Below, in pieces: positions 9,701 through 21,670 of a DNA stretch of 64,000 nt. Position 1 is the first letter of the stretch. Each line of letters begins with the position of its first letter. The stretch comes from Undaria pinnatifida (taxonomy: Eukaryota; Sar; Phaeophyceae; Laminariales; Alariaceae). Location: the NCBI GenBank assembly GCA_012845835.1, contig JABAKD010000023.1, positions 124,001 to 188,000 of the forward strand, read 5' to 3'. The notes below the pieces were generated by a model, which was not told the origin of the DNA, made no database searches, and was given only the letters and a program-made list of their open reading frames with translations. The position numbers and the translations under genes are program-made.

Positions 9701-10078
9701 TACCTTGTAAAAGAGAGAAACAACGAAAGAAACCAAGACAAAATAAATAAATAAATAAAAAAATAAAAAGGGGAGCCAAAGCTCGGGAGATAGAAACATA
9801 CCCCGAGCATGAGCCAAAATGGACATGCAAGGGGGAAAGAAAGGGAAAAAATACCCCGGAAAAAGAAACAAGTAGAAGAAGGAAGACTGGGAGGGCCAAA
9901 TAAAACAGGCTCGTCACCTACCCACCATGCAAGACTCCCTTCATAAGGATAAGAAGGGGAAAGAAAAAAAAGAAAGAAAAAAATAAATTCACGGAAAAAT
10001 CAAAGTACCTAGACATCACATTCCGAGCAGCCGCAGCAGTTGGCGGTACGAGTGGCATAGATAAAAAGGTTCCACCTA

Positions 10079-11644
10079 CTAGTCGGCCTGGTACCTTGCT
10101 ACCCTGTCTGCGGTCTCCTTCCTACTTTCATCTACCGCGGTTTCCCTTCTACTCCTCCTGTCCCCCCCCCTGCCCCCATACCCTTGTGCGGTGTTCCTTC
10201 TACCCCTCCTGCTGCCCCCCCTCCCCCCGTTCCCTTCGACACCACCCACGGCGGATGCGCGGCGCTGTCTACTCAGCTTTGCCTCATCCTCGTGCCACCT
10301 GCCCATGAACCGTTCAGCTGCTTCGAGGACCCCCCGGTACCACTTGCCCACCTTTTTTGCTGCAGTGGGCCACAGCGCGGTCCCAACTCCAAAAACTAAG
10401 GGGGAGTGTTCCGTTGATCCCTCGTTGGCTTTGAACACCCTAAGGTCCTCAGCTATGGCTCTAGGCCAAGTCTTGAGTTGTCCGCCTGGTTTCGGGTTCT
10501 CCCCACCAGCGATCGTCCCGAACATCAACCGACGGGGCAGTCGCCCCTTGTGTTGTCGCACCAGGGCCCCGGCAAAGAAGAGCCGCCGTTTACGGATGGT
10601 CGTTTCGATGCTCTCGCATCGTGTCATCCTGAGGGCCTTCGCGTACGAGAGGGTGGTGTGGTCGGTGCGTAATCGGCGCTGGAAGCCAATGACTCGCAAA
10701 AGGACTTCGTGGTGGGCTGATCGGAGCTTGGCGAAGTGGTCCGCATTGAGGGTCCACGTCACACACCCGTACAGCAGGGTCTCAATGACCTCGGCCTTCA
10801 GCATGCGGACTTTCAGACTAAGCGGGGCGGTCGTCCTATCATACAATTCCGGGCCAAACCGTTTGAGGCATGCCCGCATGAGACGGATCCGTCGTTCGAT
10901 TTCGAGCGAGAGGTCAGCGCTTTCGTGGATAATGCCGCCTAGGTATAAAAACTGGGTCGTCTGTTTATACCTCTGGCCTGATGCTTCGATCGCGAGCGGT
11001 GGGGCGAGGGATGTCTGGTCCGGTGTTCGTAGCAGCATCGTCTCTGTCTTCTTTTCCGATACCGTGAGGCCTGCTGCTTCGAAGACAGTCACGATGACTG
11101 TCATCATTTTAGCAAGGCCTTCCGCCGACTTCGAAACAATTCCTGCGTCATCTGCGTACAACATGCCCCACACAGCCCTTTGCACGCATGCCAACGGTTC
11201 CTCTTTTCCGTCTACACTGCCCTCTTCGAGGTGAACCAAATCCCTTACGATGCTTTCGTCTTTGCTGAAGCGTACCAGCACGACGTGTATCGCAGCAGCG
11301 AAGAACACGTTGAACAGTAACGGTGATAGCACGCAGCCTTGCCGCAGCCCCTGGGTGACATTAAACCAATCCGAGTGCTCGCCGTCATCCGCACGCACGC
11401 GAGCCCGCATGCCTTCGTGGAAGTTGCGGATAACTGTGAGCATCTTGGTTGGTACGCCAAGGCGTGTGAGTACCTCAATATAGCACTCTACAGCAGCATT
11501 GCACTCGTTGCATAGACGACTACCACGGCCGTGCGTGACATTCTCATGGACAGGCAACCTAGTCAACACCCGTTCCACACTCGTAGTCGACACAATAAGG
11601 GATATGGCGGCACAGAGCGGCTGTAATCCCTTGCGGCATCGCAC
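10079..11644 (-). pseudogene. LINE reverse transcriptase, C-terminal fragment
   Basis: The frame is 521 codons on the minus strand. From about residue 55 it is a clear non-LTR reverse transcriptase: [20 protein letters not shown], then [15 protein letters not shown] (motif B region), then [11 protein letters not shown] with the catalytic YADD (motif C). Thumb-like helices with [10 protein letters not shown] and LLYGCVTW follow. Residues 440-521 are a Gly/Arg-rich tail. The first 50 residues do not resemble this enzyme class, and the motif A aspartate expected just before LTRLGVP is missing. The endonuclease is absent too. The fragment is therefore 5'-truncated and cannot be active, although its remaining frame is open, so the decay is recent. 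Long frames on the opposite strand are shadows. Confidence 0.9.
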
Positions 11645-11668
11645 CCAAAACTCTGTTTTTTTCCCCTT

Positions 11669-11680
11669 TAGACTAGTCTA
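11669..11680. repeat. 12-bp palindrome TAGACTAGTCTA, copy 1
   Basis: A perfect palindrome just outside the broken end of the LINE fragment. The same 12-mer occurs at 35326-35337 and 35883-35894. Confidence 0.7.
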
Positions 11681-12341
11681 CATAAGATAGGGGTTTCCAC
11701 AAAAATTCCACGGGCTTCGCCCGCGGAATTCAATTATAAAAAGCTGGCCCGGTACCCGGTACATCCCAAATTTGCCGACATGATCCGCAACCATTGGTAA
11801 ACACCGCAATGCCCGCGCAACCTTTTAATTCTGCACTCTGCAATCTTCATCCCCGAGCAATAGCTGCTTTGCTACCGAGAGGACCTTATTAACTCAAGAA
11901 GCTGTGTCCGAGCCTAAGGTATGATTGAGCAGTGCCGCAACCCCACTGTGGCAAGCCCCTCGCGTGGAGTTTTCCCGTTGTTGCGGTTTTCCCCTTGGTG
12001 CCGTTGTGTGTCGTACGACGTACTCTTGTTGCTTATGGTACCAGGTATCAAATATGCTTTTGGGGTGCAGGTGGGTTGCTCTGCACCCGGGTCGCAGTGG
12101 CGCTTTTCTACTGATGCTACTACTGCTGAGTGTATACCTTCTGCTGATGCCCTTCCTGCTGCAATTGGCATAGACTACGGAGTGCGTCAGTTGGCTTCGC
12201 ACGAATTTGAATCTATTTCGTCAGTCAATAGACGCCATCGTAGGCACGCATGCACACCAGGGCTTGGCCACTGGGCGGGGCGCGGGGTGGCGCGCCTGCA
12301 CCCCACCCCGCGCTCTGTTGGCCCAGGCCGGCCCTGTGCTG
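11681..12341. other. Spacer, no supported gene
   Basis: A short hairpin GGGCTTCGCCC lies near 11717. A plus-strand frame (11921-12514) is open but runs into the tandem repeat below and has no recognisable domain. Confidence 0.5.
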
Positions 12342-12590
12342 TTTGCAAATGCGATATATATTCGCATATACGACACCTCAAGGACTGCGTAGCGGCACCA
12401 ACGACGCATCGTCACATGCGGATCTACTTCTGCCCTGTTCTGCCCATGACGTTGCCTTCATGCGAATCTACAGCGATGTATATTCGCATGTACGACATCT
12501 CGAAGACTGCGTAGCGGCACCAACGATGCATCGTCATGCGGAACTACTTCTGCCCTCCTTCATGTTGCCTTCATGCGAATCGTCAGCAGT
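12342..12590 (+). repeat. 122-bp tandem duplication
   Basis: Two copies of a unit containing ATTCGCATRTACGACA, CTGCGTAGCGGCACCAACGA and CTACTTCTGCCCT. The shared GCGAT starts are at 12351 and 12473, and a partial third start is near 12575. Confidence 0.85.
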
Positions 12591-14380
12591 ACCTATAGTC
12601 TACAGCAGTAAAACGCGGCAGCAATTGACAGCCCAAGCAGTCAAAGAGGCTCTTCCCTGGGCATGCGCACGCCGTGTTGTCAGCTGGCACACACATGCAG
12701 GTTTATCAAATGGCGGGGGCGCGGGGTAGGGCTGCGTGGTTGCTAATATCATATGAAGGATGCTTTATCGATCTTGGCCTCGCCACGTGTCAAGAACTCG
12801 AAAACTTGTAACCGTCCGCTGCGTCGAGGCTCGCACAATATTACCATGAGCGTAGACTATGTACCGGCAATAGCATATGAAAAGTAACCACGGACCCATG
12901 GGCTTGCGCACCCCCTGTTCAGGTCAGTGATTGCTGCCCACCGCCGCGCCCGGCTCTGTGCTGCGATTTTTTTCAAATAGTAAAGATGACGGATACTCGT
13001 ATGGTCGAACTCGTATAACGTGTCGATCTTGGCCTTGCCGTGTGTCTCAGCTGAAAACATGAAAGTTATAGCCTGCCGTGACGTACGATTACGATTAAAG
13101 CACTTGAAAACTTCACTCGTAAATGTTGGAGTCGTGCTGCTGTAGAACGTACCGATACGAACACAGGAACAAAAACTAACCAAGCGCCCATGGTCATGCA
13201 TACTCTTCCTCGTCCAAAGCAATGCGTACGCTCGAGCCCCGCACTGCTGCTGCTGTGTACCCCGCACATAACAACCCGGACAAGTACCACACATACATAA
13301 ACAATCGAGCACCGTATAGTCTAGTCAATGAGTTTGGCCGTGATAGATGTGAAGGAAGATACTGTAGCTGGATAGCTACAACAACCAGCGGCAATTGTCG
13401 TGATCGCAGTAGCAGATAGTAATAGAAGAACATAGCCCTTGACCTAGGCCGCCATAAGTAGAGGGATAAAGGTGGCTGGGCGGCTATATACGACAGCTCG
13501 CTGCTGTCGTCGTGACAGGAGCAGAGAGACATAGATGGACGGGTGTCACGTTGTGATATGTAACGGCGCAATTTGCCCAACCAGGCCGATCACGGTTGGC
13601 ACAACAGAGCCCCATAATGGAAGGCCCATGAAGTACCGAATTCGTGAGCGATCGGGAACATAATAAAAAAATATCAGCTGGGCGCATACAACCATTTATT
13701 TGTTTTTCAGGTTAGCTCAGTTACTGAATTGGTGAGTGATTTGGCGACAGAGCAAGATGCTTATGAAATTGGATTGAGTAGAGGAGGGGATGGCTAATAA
13801 TATGGAATTGATCTGAAAATAGAGTTGAAAGACGGGCGATTGGAGTTGTTGGGAAGCTTCACGACATAATAACCAAATCACCGGGAATAGCGATGTTGAT
13901 AGTGCGGTTTCCGTGCAACACTCTCCGAACGGAGGTTTTGTCGATCATTAATGTGTTTCTTATGTACGCTAATAGCTACTTACATTCCCGTCGTTAGTAG
14001 TGTACACGAAGAGTACTTTTTCCATGAGTTTGGACGATCACACCTACCACTACTGAGATTTTCGGCAACAAATATATGGAAAATTATCCAGAGGTCGCAC
14101 GAGAGCAGCCAAAGGCTCCGCTTTAGACCAGGTTTTGAGCCGTCTTCGAGATATCTCGAGCTGAGGTCCACGTCTCGTGACGCCGTTTTCTGCGCGTGCC
14201 TCAGCTTGCTCGCCCCTCCCCACCCTGCCGAAGTGGCCTCGGCATTGCTCTCGTCGTGTCCGGAGATCGAGTGCTAGTTTTGATTACGTATTTGACAAAA
14301 AATTCTGCTCCGATTTCAAGTGTCGACGTATTCATACCAATGTACATCAATTCGAGCATATGTGTTCACATAATAATGTC
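12591..14380. other. Repeat-scarred spacer, no supported gene
   Basis: A degenerate duplication is visible. CGATCTTGGCCTCGCCACGTGTC near 12769 recurs as CGATCTTGGCCTTGCCGTGTGTC near 13023, each followed by GAAAACTTG- or GAAAACATG-like sequence. No frame shows a recognisable protein on either strand. Confidence 0.5.
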
Positions 14381-14800
14381 GAGTGGCTCAAACGATTGAT
14401 ATTGATTAGTGAAAAGGTCACTGTTTCGAATCACCGCTACCATCGTTTTTTTTTTGTTTCACGTTTTAACAACCACTTGACATGCGCTCAGTATGGGTGT
14501 AAGGTCGCAGCTTCGAAACTCTCTATTCAACGAGCATTCTTTTTTCTTGTGTGTGCTTTTTTCGTACCGCATGTTGTATACAAGGTTGAGTGGCTCAAAC
14601 GATTGACGTGCGGATTCGGGTTGGGTTTTGTTGGAAGGTAACGGTTTCGATATGAATCCTATCTATTTTATTTTGTGATTTTTTGTTTTTACGCCTCAAC
14701 ATGCCTCGTACTACTATCATTATTGACATGCGTTCGTTATGGTTGGAAGGTCGCAGCTTGAAAGGTCGCAGTTTCGATTGCCTCTACGACCACTTTATTT
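14381..14800 (+). repeat. About 207-bp degenerate tandem duplication
   Basis: GAGTGGCTCAAACGATTGA occurs at 14381 and again at 14588. GACATGCG(C/T)TC(A/G)(G/T)TATGG followed by AAGGTCGCAGCTT also occurs twice, near 14480 and 14726. The parts between have diverged. Confidence 0.7.
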
Positions 14801-14888
14801 CTTGTGTACCAGGTATATGATTATTTCTACGTCTCAACAAATTAAAATCTCTTCATCCAAACACTTTTTTTTTCATGTATTTGTGGCA

Positions 14889-15248
14889 GCCGGTCGCCCT
14901 GGCGGTCAAGTGGGTACCCTCACATTCTACTGTAGCGTTGGTCCTTGAGTTCGATTCCCACCGTGGCGAGATTTCGACTTGAATTGCAAAAATGCAAAAC
15001 AATGATCAACTGTTGAGAGCGCCTAGCAGCGTGGTAGGTACAATTCGACGCGAATCGACAAGGCAAAAAAAAATGCTGAGTTCTTTTCGCGATAACAAAG
15101 AAAGCACGCACCGCCGTGGGGAGGGGGGTGGGGAGGGGAGGGAAGGGCTCGCTATGTGACCCTGGATCTGATTTACTGCTGGGAGGGAGGACGAGAGCAG
15201 TTCGTGCATAATAAATGGGACGAAGAAAAAAAAAGGGGGGCAAAAAAA
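14889..15248 (+). mobile_element. tRNA-derived SINE-like element, copy 1
   Basis: The head (14889-14970) resembles a tRNA gene. It has an A-box-like TGGCGGTCAAGTGG at 14900-14913, a B-box-like GAGTTCGATTCC at 14947-14958, and TCGCC near the start able to pair with GGCGA at its end. An unrelated body and an A-rich tail ending near 15248 follow. A second copy at 49510-49817 shares the head, a body motif GCTGA[G/A]..C.TTT[T/G]CGCGATAA, and the poly-A tail. That layout is the definition of a tRNA-derived SINE transcribed by RNA polymerase III. It is too diverged to be a working tRNA. Confidence 0.65.
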
Positions 15249-16006
15249 CGTTGGCAGTACTGTCGCATGTACACCCTCGATTTACGTATAATATCTATTC
15301 TCATTAAAGCTTAAATGCATGTCATGCATCGTCGAAAATTTTGGTCATGCGCGGAACGGAGGCAAGCGGCAGCCCGCCGCGGCGAAGCCCCCCTGGTTCT
15401 ATAGTACGAGTATGTGTACGCTGACAACACGAGACCTCAGTGTAAATCAGTACTCAAATGACCAAATTTATGGGTACCGTTAGGCCCAGTTTCTAGCAGT
15501 TGGCCATGTCTGGTATTTTACCACATTCGTAGTTGCTACCAAGTACCATGCTATGTATAGTACGAGTGGCGCTGTGGGCTAGATACTGCAGCAGCATGCC
15601 AATAAATGTTACGGCTCGTAGCATCAAGATATACCGAGAGTATATATTATTTAGTGCAGAGCTGGACGGCTCACACACAGCAATACAAGGTTTACGTGCT
15701 CAAGATTTCTCCCTGTATCTCGGTGCACACTGTGAATTCTGGAGGTTGCCGGGCTTGTCCCGGTAATGACATGTCACGCTCCTTATGTGATACTCCTTCT
15801 CGCGTACTCCTGTGTTGCACTGCGGCAACGAATAATACGTGCGTACCAAGTATGATCTAATGTTGCCTTTCGCCAATAGGCAATACGAAGTATTTACCTA
15901 CCGTATGCACGGACCAAACGAAATCTGTGTAACGCCAACAGTCGTGATGCATGTGTTCAAAGAGGCCACAGACGGCGACCTTCATGATTTCGGGCGCCGC
16001 AAGCTA
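15249..16006. other. Spacer, no supported gene
   Basis: I see only short frames without recognisable domains. Confidence 0.5.
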
Positions 16007-16126
16007 ACACCTCAAGACACCTCAAGACACCTCAAGACACCTCAAGACACCTCAAGACACCTCAAAACACCTTAAGACACCTCAAGACACCTCAAGACAC
16101 CTCAAGACACCTCAAGACACCTCAAG
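16007..16126 (+). repeat. 10-bp minisatellite, 12 copies
   Basis: ACACCTCAAG is repeated 12 times without gaps. Copy 7 (CTCAAAACAC) and copy 8 (CTTAAG) each carry one substitution. The rest are identical, so the array is young or homogenised. Confidence 0.97.
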
Positions 16127-17079
16127 ACTGGCATTTATGACGTTGAAAAAAGACCTGATCTGATTTTTGGGCTAATACACAACATAGTAATCCTGCTGTC
16201 CATGAACGCCGAAGGCTCAAAACATGTACAGTTTGCAATGTTGTGCAAGTGGCATGCAGGCTTATGGTTGCCGTACCTTCGGCGAAACACTTTTCCAAGG
16301 GTATAGGGCAGCGTTAACGCCATCACCACTTGTCGATCCCTTGTTGCCAACAAGTAGGTGTTGTTCTTTTCTGTCTTTCCCGTGAACGGAGCAAGAACGC
16401 AGCGACATGAACGGCCCGCAATGGCAGTGCATGTCGTAGCGTAGACCTCTCTATCGAGCGGGTTCGTCTACACCATCATGCTTCGGCCATAAGTGGCTTT
16501 AGTTGTCCGCGGGTGGGGCCTACCTGACGTGTCTTCTCCTGACCGTAATCTTTAGCGACTTTTCACCGTGAGGAGGAATAAAGCATCCATATCTTATGAG
16601 CCCTGTCGGTGCAGAACGGTGTCGCCGATTGCTCTCGCTCGGTATCCAACTGTACTGGTTTTGTTTTGTGACGCCGGGCCCGCCCGCATTGTGCTGGGAA
16701 AGGATATAGCGGCGTCTGCGTGTTGCAGAGTTGACTCGCCACCTAGGAGATAATCACGGCGACCCTATTGTAACACCGTCCGTGAACACCACGATGTACT
16801 GCTGCTAGTTGGCGCTGGGCGTATCAACATATATCATGGGGGGGCTGATCCGCTTAGAATTCTGTAACTGGATGATCCATGTGTTTGATGGGTTGCATGA
16901 AGTCCTGTGACTCGGCCGCTTTTTTACACGCCCCCATGCATTTCGTACTAAACGACATGTTGTCATTCCCTCTGTTGTGCCTACGGTATTTGAGTCCGTG
17001 TGACGCCCTTATTAAGTTGAGCGTGGTCTCATTCCAACGGCCTATGCTCTTATCACTTCCAAAATATGTGGTGAGAGCC
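16127..17079. other. Spacer, no supported gene
   Basis: No recognisable coding, RNA or repeat feature. Confidence 0.5.
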
Positions 17080-17775
17080 ACGGCGTTTTTGCTCTCGGTT
17101 GTCGCCTGTATTGAATTGAATCCGACGCGCGGGGGAGATTTTCGAAGCCTTTATCCGCCTCACTCGTTCTACGCGGTGCTAGTACCTTGTGTGCCAAACT
17201 AGCATGATCCTGTTTTCTCCAGAGGTCGCAGTTAGTGTTGAACAAAAAACAAAATACCCTTCCCCATGCTTGAGTGTCCAGGCGATTTTTATCCAAGATT
17301 TTAACGGTCGGGAATCGTCGTCAATGTTAGTCACTCGCAAGCGGGTGCAGGCCGAAACCACAACAACTGCAAAGATATGGGCGTCAACCAGGTGTAGGGC
17401 TTCTCTATTATGATTTATTCCTCAATGTCACGAGGTTGCTGCGGCCTATATCTTATGCACCAGCTGGGCAATTCTGATGTCCCCATTCACACGTTGCACT
17501 CAATCGTGTTCATCAAGAGAAGTATATTGGCTTCCGCTGGCTAAGTCTGTGTGCTGTTGCAGTGCTTTAACTCGATTTTCGCGCCTTTGGAGCGGCACGA
17601 GTGTTGTTGTCGAGCCCCTGGTTGCCGCCCCGCTCTTTGTTTGCAGCGGCCGTATTGTGGCAACGAGCGCAGTCGCAAAGAATCCCCTATATCCAGCGGC
17701 GTTATATAAACTTGAGTTGGCCTTGTGAAGTTGGCGAAATATTTCCTACACAAGATCATATCATTTTCTTTGCCA
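17080..17775 (+). repeat. Upstream flank of EsV-1-7 copy A, shared with copy B
   Basis: CTGACGCG-like sequence followed by AGATT..CGAAGCC..T..CTGCCTC near 17128 resembles 27790-27825, the corresponding place upstream of copy B. The match is patchy, but in the same order and orientation as the genes, which suggests the duplication included about 0.7-0.9 kb of upstream sequence. Confidence 0.5.
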
Positions 17776-19354
17776 ATGCCGCTCCCACGGATAACAGGTG
17801 TGCATACGGCGGTCAAGCGACTACTAGCTGGAGGCTGCGAGTAGTATTTTGCTGCCACCGTAATTGTTTCGCCCCATCCGGCCGAAAGAATGGTACTTTG
17901 TCGTCATCGCCGATGCCATATATCGGCGGGATTTAATGTGAAGCGCAGCCTGAAGGCAATGTTCTGCAAACAACACGCCAAAGACGGCAAGGTATACGTC
18001 CTAAAAACAAGTTGCCAAGGTGATGCCTGCCAGAGGCAATCGAGCTTTGATGTGGTGGGCAGCAAGACGGCGGTGTACTTCAATCAACATGCCATGGGTG
18101 GCATGGTGAACTTGTGCGCCGGGTATTGTTCACACAAGGCCTGCACGAAGAATGCGTGCTTTAATGCCTCGGGCAGTAAGAAAGCGATGTACTGCAAGCA
18201 ACATGCGGGGGACGGTATGGTAAACGTCCGCTGCAGGCGTTGGTCACAAGACGCCTGCACGAAGACACCTACATGAAATTTCGCTGCCAGTAAGACGGCG
18301 GTGTACTGCAAGCAACATGCGGGGGATGGTATGGAAAACGTCCGCTACAAGCGTTGCTCACAAGACGCCTGCACGAAGGACGCCTACCGTAATGTCCAAG
18401 GCAGCAAGATTCCGATGTACTGCAAGCAGCATGCGGCGGACGACATGGTGAACGTTCACACCAAGCCTTGCTCATACGACACCTGCACGAGGTGGCCGAG
18501 CTTCAATGTCGAGGGCAAGAGAACGGGAGTGTACCGCAAGCAGCATGCTGATTATGGTATGATTAACGCCCTCTCCGAGAGTTGTTCACATGACCACTTC
18601 ACAAAATTCAAAAAGACTTCAATGTGGAGGGTAGCAAGACGCCGGCATAATGCAAGCAGCATGCCAAGGACAGGATGGTGGATGTCTGCGCCAGGCGTTG
18701 CTCACATGACACCTGCACGAGGAGCCCGAGGTTCAACGTCGCGGGCAGCAGAATTGCAGTGTGCTGCCAGCATCATGCCGAGGTCGGCATGATAGTCGTC
18801 GGCAGAAAATAATGCTCTCACGACACCTGCACGAAGTACCCGTTCTTCAATGTGGAGGCAGCAAACGGGCGATTTACTGCAAGAAACATGCTCTAGACGG
18901 CATGGTGAATGCGCGCACAGGGCGTGTTTTAGGTCTATCCCGCACCATAGAGACCGCGCGAGATGGACAGATACATATTGAGTCGAACGCATCCGCCTCG
19001 CACCAGGACGATGTTGTGGATAATTCGGCCATGGGATATGATGCATCGCTTGAGATGGTGCGCCGCCGGAAACGCTCGATATTAGATATCGGCGGAAACA
19101 ACGCTTCACAATGCAAAGATCAAAACCCACTCAAGAGATGGGGATCTCAAACTCTGGGGATTGGTTCCAGTATGGAAATTCCTCACAACATATCAGCTTT
19201 TCGTGCATTGCGGGCGCTCGATGACGACACCGCCGGCGGAAACGTGGTTAAACGCACCCGTCTAGGTAATTCGCCTACCTCGACCCCTTCACCAGACGAG
19301 CATTGCGCTGGAAAACCTATCAAGACCGAAGTGGACCTAGTCGTCCATTTTTAA
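17776..19354 (+). pseudogene. EsV-1-7 repeat protein, decayed copy A
   Basis: About nine EsV-1-7 repeats can be read, from CRHRRC near 17898 through CKKHALDGMV near 18880. A C-terminal tail follows, ending ...KTEVDLVVHF at the TAA 19352-19354. The gene is dead: an in-frame TGA at 18274-18276, a frame change near 18610, stops at 18648-18650 and 18810-18812, and another frame change near 18858. Some repeats have also lost zinc ligands (first Cys of WSQDAC; YRKQH for YCKQH). The tail keeps RRRKRSILDIGG, like GRKRSALELDGG in the intact copy C, so the family relation is certain. The upstream ATG at 17776 belongs to a leader with a conserved CAG|GTGTGC splice-donor-like site. Confidence 0.93.
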
Positions 19355-20771
19355 TATTGGCTTGGCTGTGCCATCATCACTGCTGCAGTGGTCACCTTCC
19401 GACCGAAGCATGCGGTGAAGGGGTGACGTTCTAGTTGCGTGCTTGCTTTCGTCGTTTGACCACTGATCACGCATCTGGTCCGAGGTGGAGGGACACGGTA
19501 AGAGGGTGATTTGAAGGGTTTATCTATCAAGCGAGTGAGAATCACTCCGGCCTGGTTCAGTGTGACAACAAAATACAGTTTCGTCTGTGTGTTGGGGGTG
19601 GCCTATAGTTGGTACACAGAGGAAACTAGGGGCACAACTCCTTCGATAGCCTTTTATCATGGGATCTGTATCTGTATGCCCAGGCAGGTCACCAGACAAG
19701 TGAGGACCGTGACGTGAAACGTTTTCAACACCTTTAAGTATAAATATCAAAGTAGGTTCATATTGGTGCTTTGTTGTGTAGTCTAAAGGTTGCTAAGACT
19801 TTGGGGTGACCAACGAGACCTGTCCCCCGCCCCCAAATCGGCTCGGAGTGCATCGATCGATTCAGTTTGTTGTGTAGTTCGTCGTTTAGGCTTGCTCTTC
19901 GGGCGAGAACTGGCTGGTAGCACGAACCCGGGCTGATTGTTTCCCTTTGATAGGGTACCGTTGTTTTGCTGATAGTGCCCTGCACGTCTTGGTTTGTGCT
20001 TGCGGACAGGTCTTATTTTACATTTGGTGTTGGTAGGAGTAACGGTGGCATCTGCGGAGACGCGGGGGAACTCATAGTTTTCCGAACAGGTATATTATAT
20101 TGGTACGTGATCGTGTTTCCAGGGTCATGTATACCAAATATGACAACCTTGGCAAGCCCCCTTTGTCAGTTAATATAATTTTTCGATAATACCTGAATAT
20201 TCTCTCCTCCCATCATGATGGCCTCACGGGTGTCGAGGGTCTTCTTCCCGTCAGCCAGCTTGCATCCCGCACCTGTTAATCGATTATGCGTAGCTGGTGC
20301 TAGGGGCTAGGCAGCATGGAGGCAAATATTATCACTCAGTCCATTTCACTTATCTATCGGATGAGTACTGTGAGCAGCTGAGGGCGCACTGGGCAGAAGC
20401 TGAGCCGCGATAAAAGTCAATGTTGCCTGTCTCGAACAAGACAGGAGGAAGGGGGAATGAGAGTTTGCCCAGCAAAACAGATCTAGAAGCAGCACCATCG
20501 CCTCTCCAGAACTATTCCCGCACGCTGGAGGAATGGCACTACCGCAGGCATCTGCAGGTCCCCCGCTGAGCGTAACTGGCCAGGAGCAGGTCGCTTACGA
20601 AGCCTGGACAAAGGCAGCCCTGATGATCGAAAAAACAATTTCTGATTTTCCGAAATGTGCGACATAGGTCGCCAGTGTTCTCAGAAGTATCAGGAGCGGC
20701 AATCCTCACGGGAGTCAGCCGAGCCGATGGGCCCTTTGTTTTGGGAAGGAAGCGCCGGATGATTTTGCCAT
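19355..20771. other. 3' flank of copy A and spacer
   Basis: 19355-19740 resembles 30275-30660 after copy B (TGGTCACC.TCCGACC, TGACGTTCT.GT, AATACAGTTT), so it is part of the duplicated block. Nothing is recognised from 19750 to 20771. Confidence 0.6.
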
Positions 20772-21365
20772 GTGGAACCGGGAGCAGCGGCTCATGCCGC
20801 AAACGTACTGTGGACATCTAGGCTACTGGATGCGGTCGAGAGCAGCAGCATCTGGGGGGGATATCACCTCACCGAGGCGATAGTGCTAGGGGTGGTTGCT
20901 GTTGAAAGCTCAGTTAGGGGAGGTGGAAACTATAAGGTAAAGAAGGAGGAGGAAGAGCGAGTTGAGTTTTCGGACGAAGGGGAATTGGATGGACAGTGGT
21001 GGAAAATGCTGATAAGGGAGGCCTCGGGGCTCGATGAGAAGCAGGAGCAGCTGCAGCAGCAAAGCCCATCGCAAGGCTCGCAGGAAGAGCAGCCGCAGCA
21101 ACAGCTTGCTTGCGGGACCGAAGCAGCTGCAGCCGCTGCTAGCCTCTCCGCTATTTCCGACTCGTTGAAAATTAGGCTCGCGATTGGAAATTACTCCTCT
21201 GTGGTACGCGGAGTTTTGATGGTGGTGTGGAGTTCGTCTATACGTGGGCTGCCGTCTGGAAAGACCATGAGGACACTCGACGAAACAAAATCAATGGGGA
21301 GCAGGACGGGAACGCGTGGGAGCGAGCTGGGGCTGGTACCGGGGGAATTTGCAGCAACTCGGTGA
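20772..21365 (+). CDS. Hypothetical ORF with Gln-rich stretch, upstream of chromovirus gag
   Basis: The frame is 197 codons. Residues 55-65 are acidic and charged, and 95-125 are Gln/Ser-rich (KQEQLQQQSPSQGSQEEQPQQQ). No domain is recognised. It lies about 300 bp before the gag remnant of the Ty3/gypsy element and reads in the same direction, so it may be a decayed 5' part of that element rather than a host gene. Confidence 0.25.
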   Translation: MEPGAAAHAANVLWTSRLLDAVESSSIWGGYHLTEAIVLGVVAVESSVRGGGNYKVKKEEEERVEFSDEGELDGQWWKMLIREASGLDEKQEQLQQQSPSQGSQEEQPQQQLACGTEAAAAAASLSAISDSLKIRLAIGNYSSVVRGVLMVVWSSSIRGLPSGKTMRTLDETKSMGSRTGTRGSELGLVPGEFAATR

Positions 21366-21670
21366 CATTGTGGCAAGAGGTCGCTGGACGACGTTCAACT
21401 AGGCCAAGGAGGACTCATCTTCCAGAGCAATAACCATCTTATCAGGCTCTTTTTTTGGTCTTGTGGTGAACACTGATTTAATGGTTCATCACCATGAGAT
21501 AAATTATGGTTGAAGTATGAAGGTTTACCTTTTGAACTTTGAGAACGGGTCGTGCGAAGAAAATGCTCGTGAATATCCCTGATATCGTGGTTTTGGAATT
21601 TACCATTCAGGCCAGGTAATTGCAGGTTGTTATTTCCTGCAGGCATTAGTAGTGGATGGCGTGACGTGTA

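Larger units (their letters stand above)
9210..11650 (-). mobile_element. 5'-truncated LINE (non-LTR) retrotransposon with duplicated 3' end
   Basis: On the minus strand, a partial reverse transcriptase frame (10079-11644) is followed by T-rich 3' sequence. The last part of the coding tail and the T-rich stretch occur twice in tandem: 10250-9715, then 9700-9210. Truncation at the 5' side is typical of LINE insertion by target-primed reverse transcription. I could not identify target duplications, so both outer limits are approximate. Confidence 0.75.

Noticed and set aside
10191-11234. 347-codon plus-strand frame antisense to the LINE
   Set aside because: The minus strand has unmistakable reverse transcriptase motifs over the same bases; the plus frame has none.
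11921-12514. 197-codon plus-strand frame
   Set aside because: Its second half is the 122-bp tandem repeat and the first half has no domain; composition is not convincing.
14889-14970. Functional tRNA gene
   Set aside because: The acceptor stem pairs only partly, the anticodon arm is not clean, and the unit continues into a body and A tail shared with a second copy; better read as a SINE head.
16007-16126. CRISPR-like array
   Set aside because: 10-bp direct repeats without spacers, in a eukaryotic context; a minisatellite.
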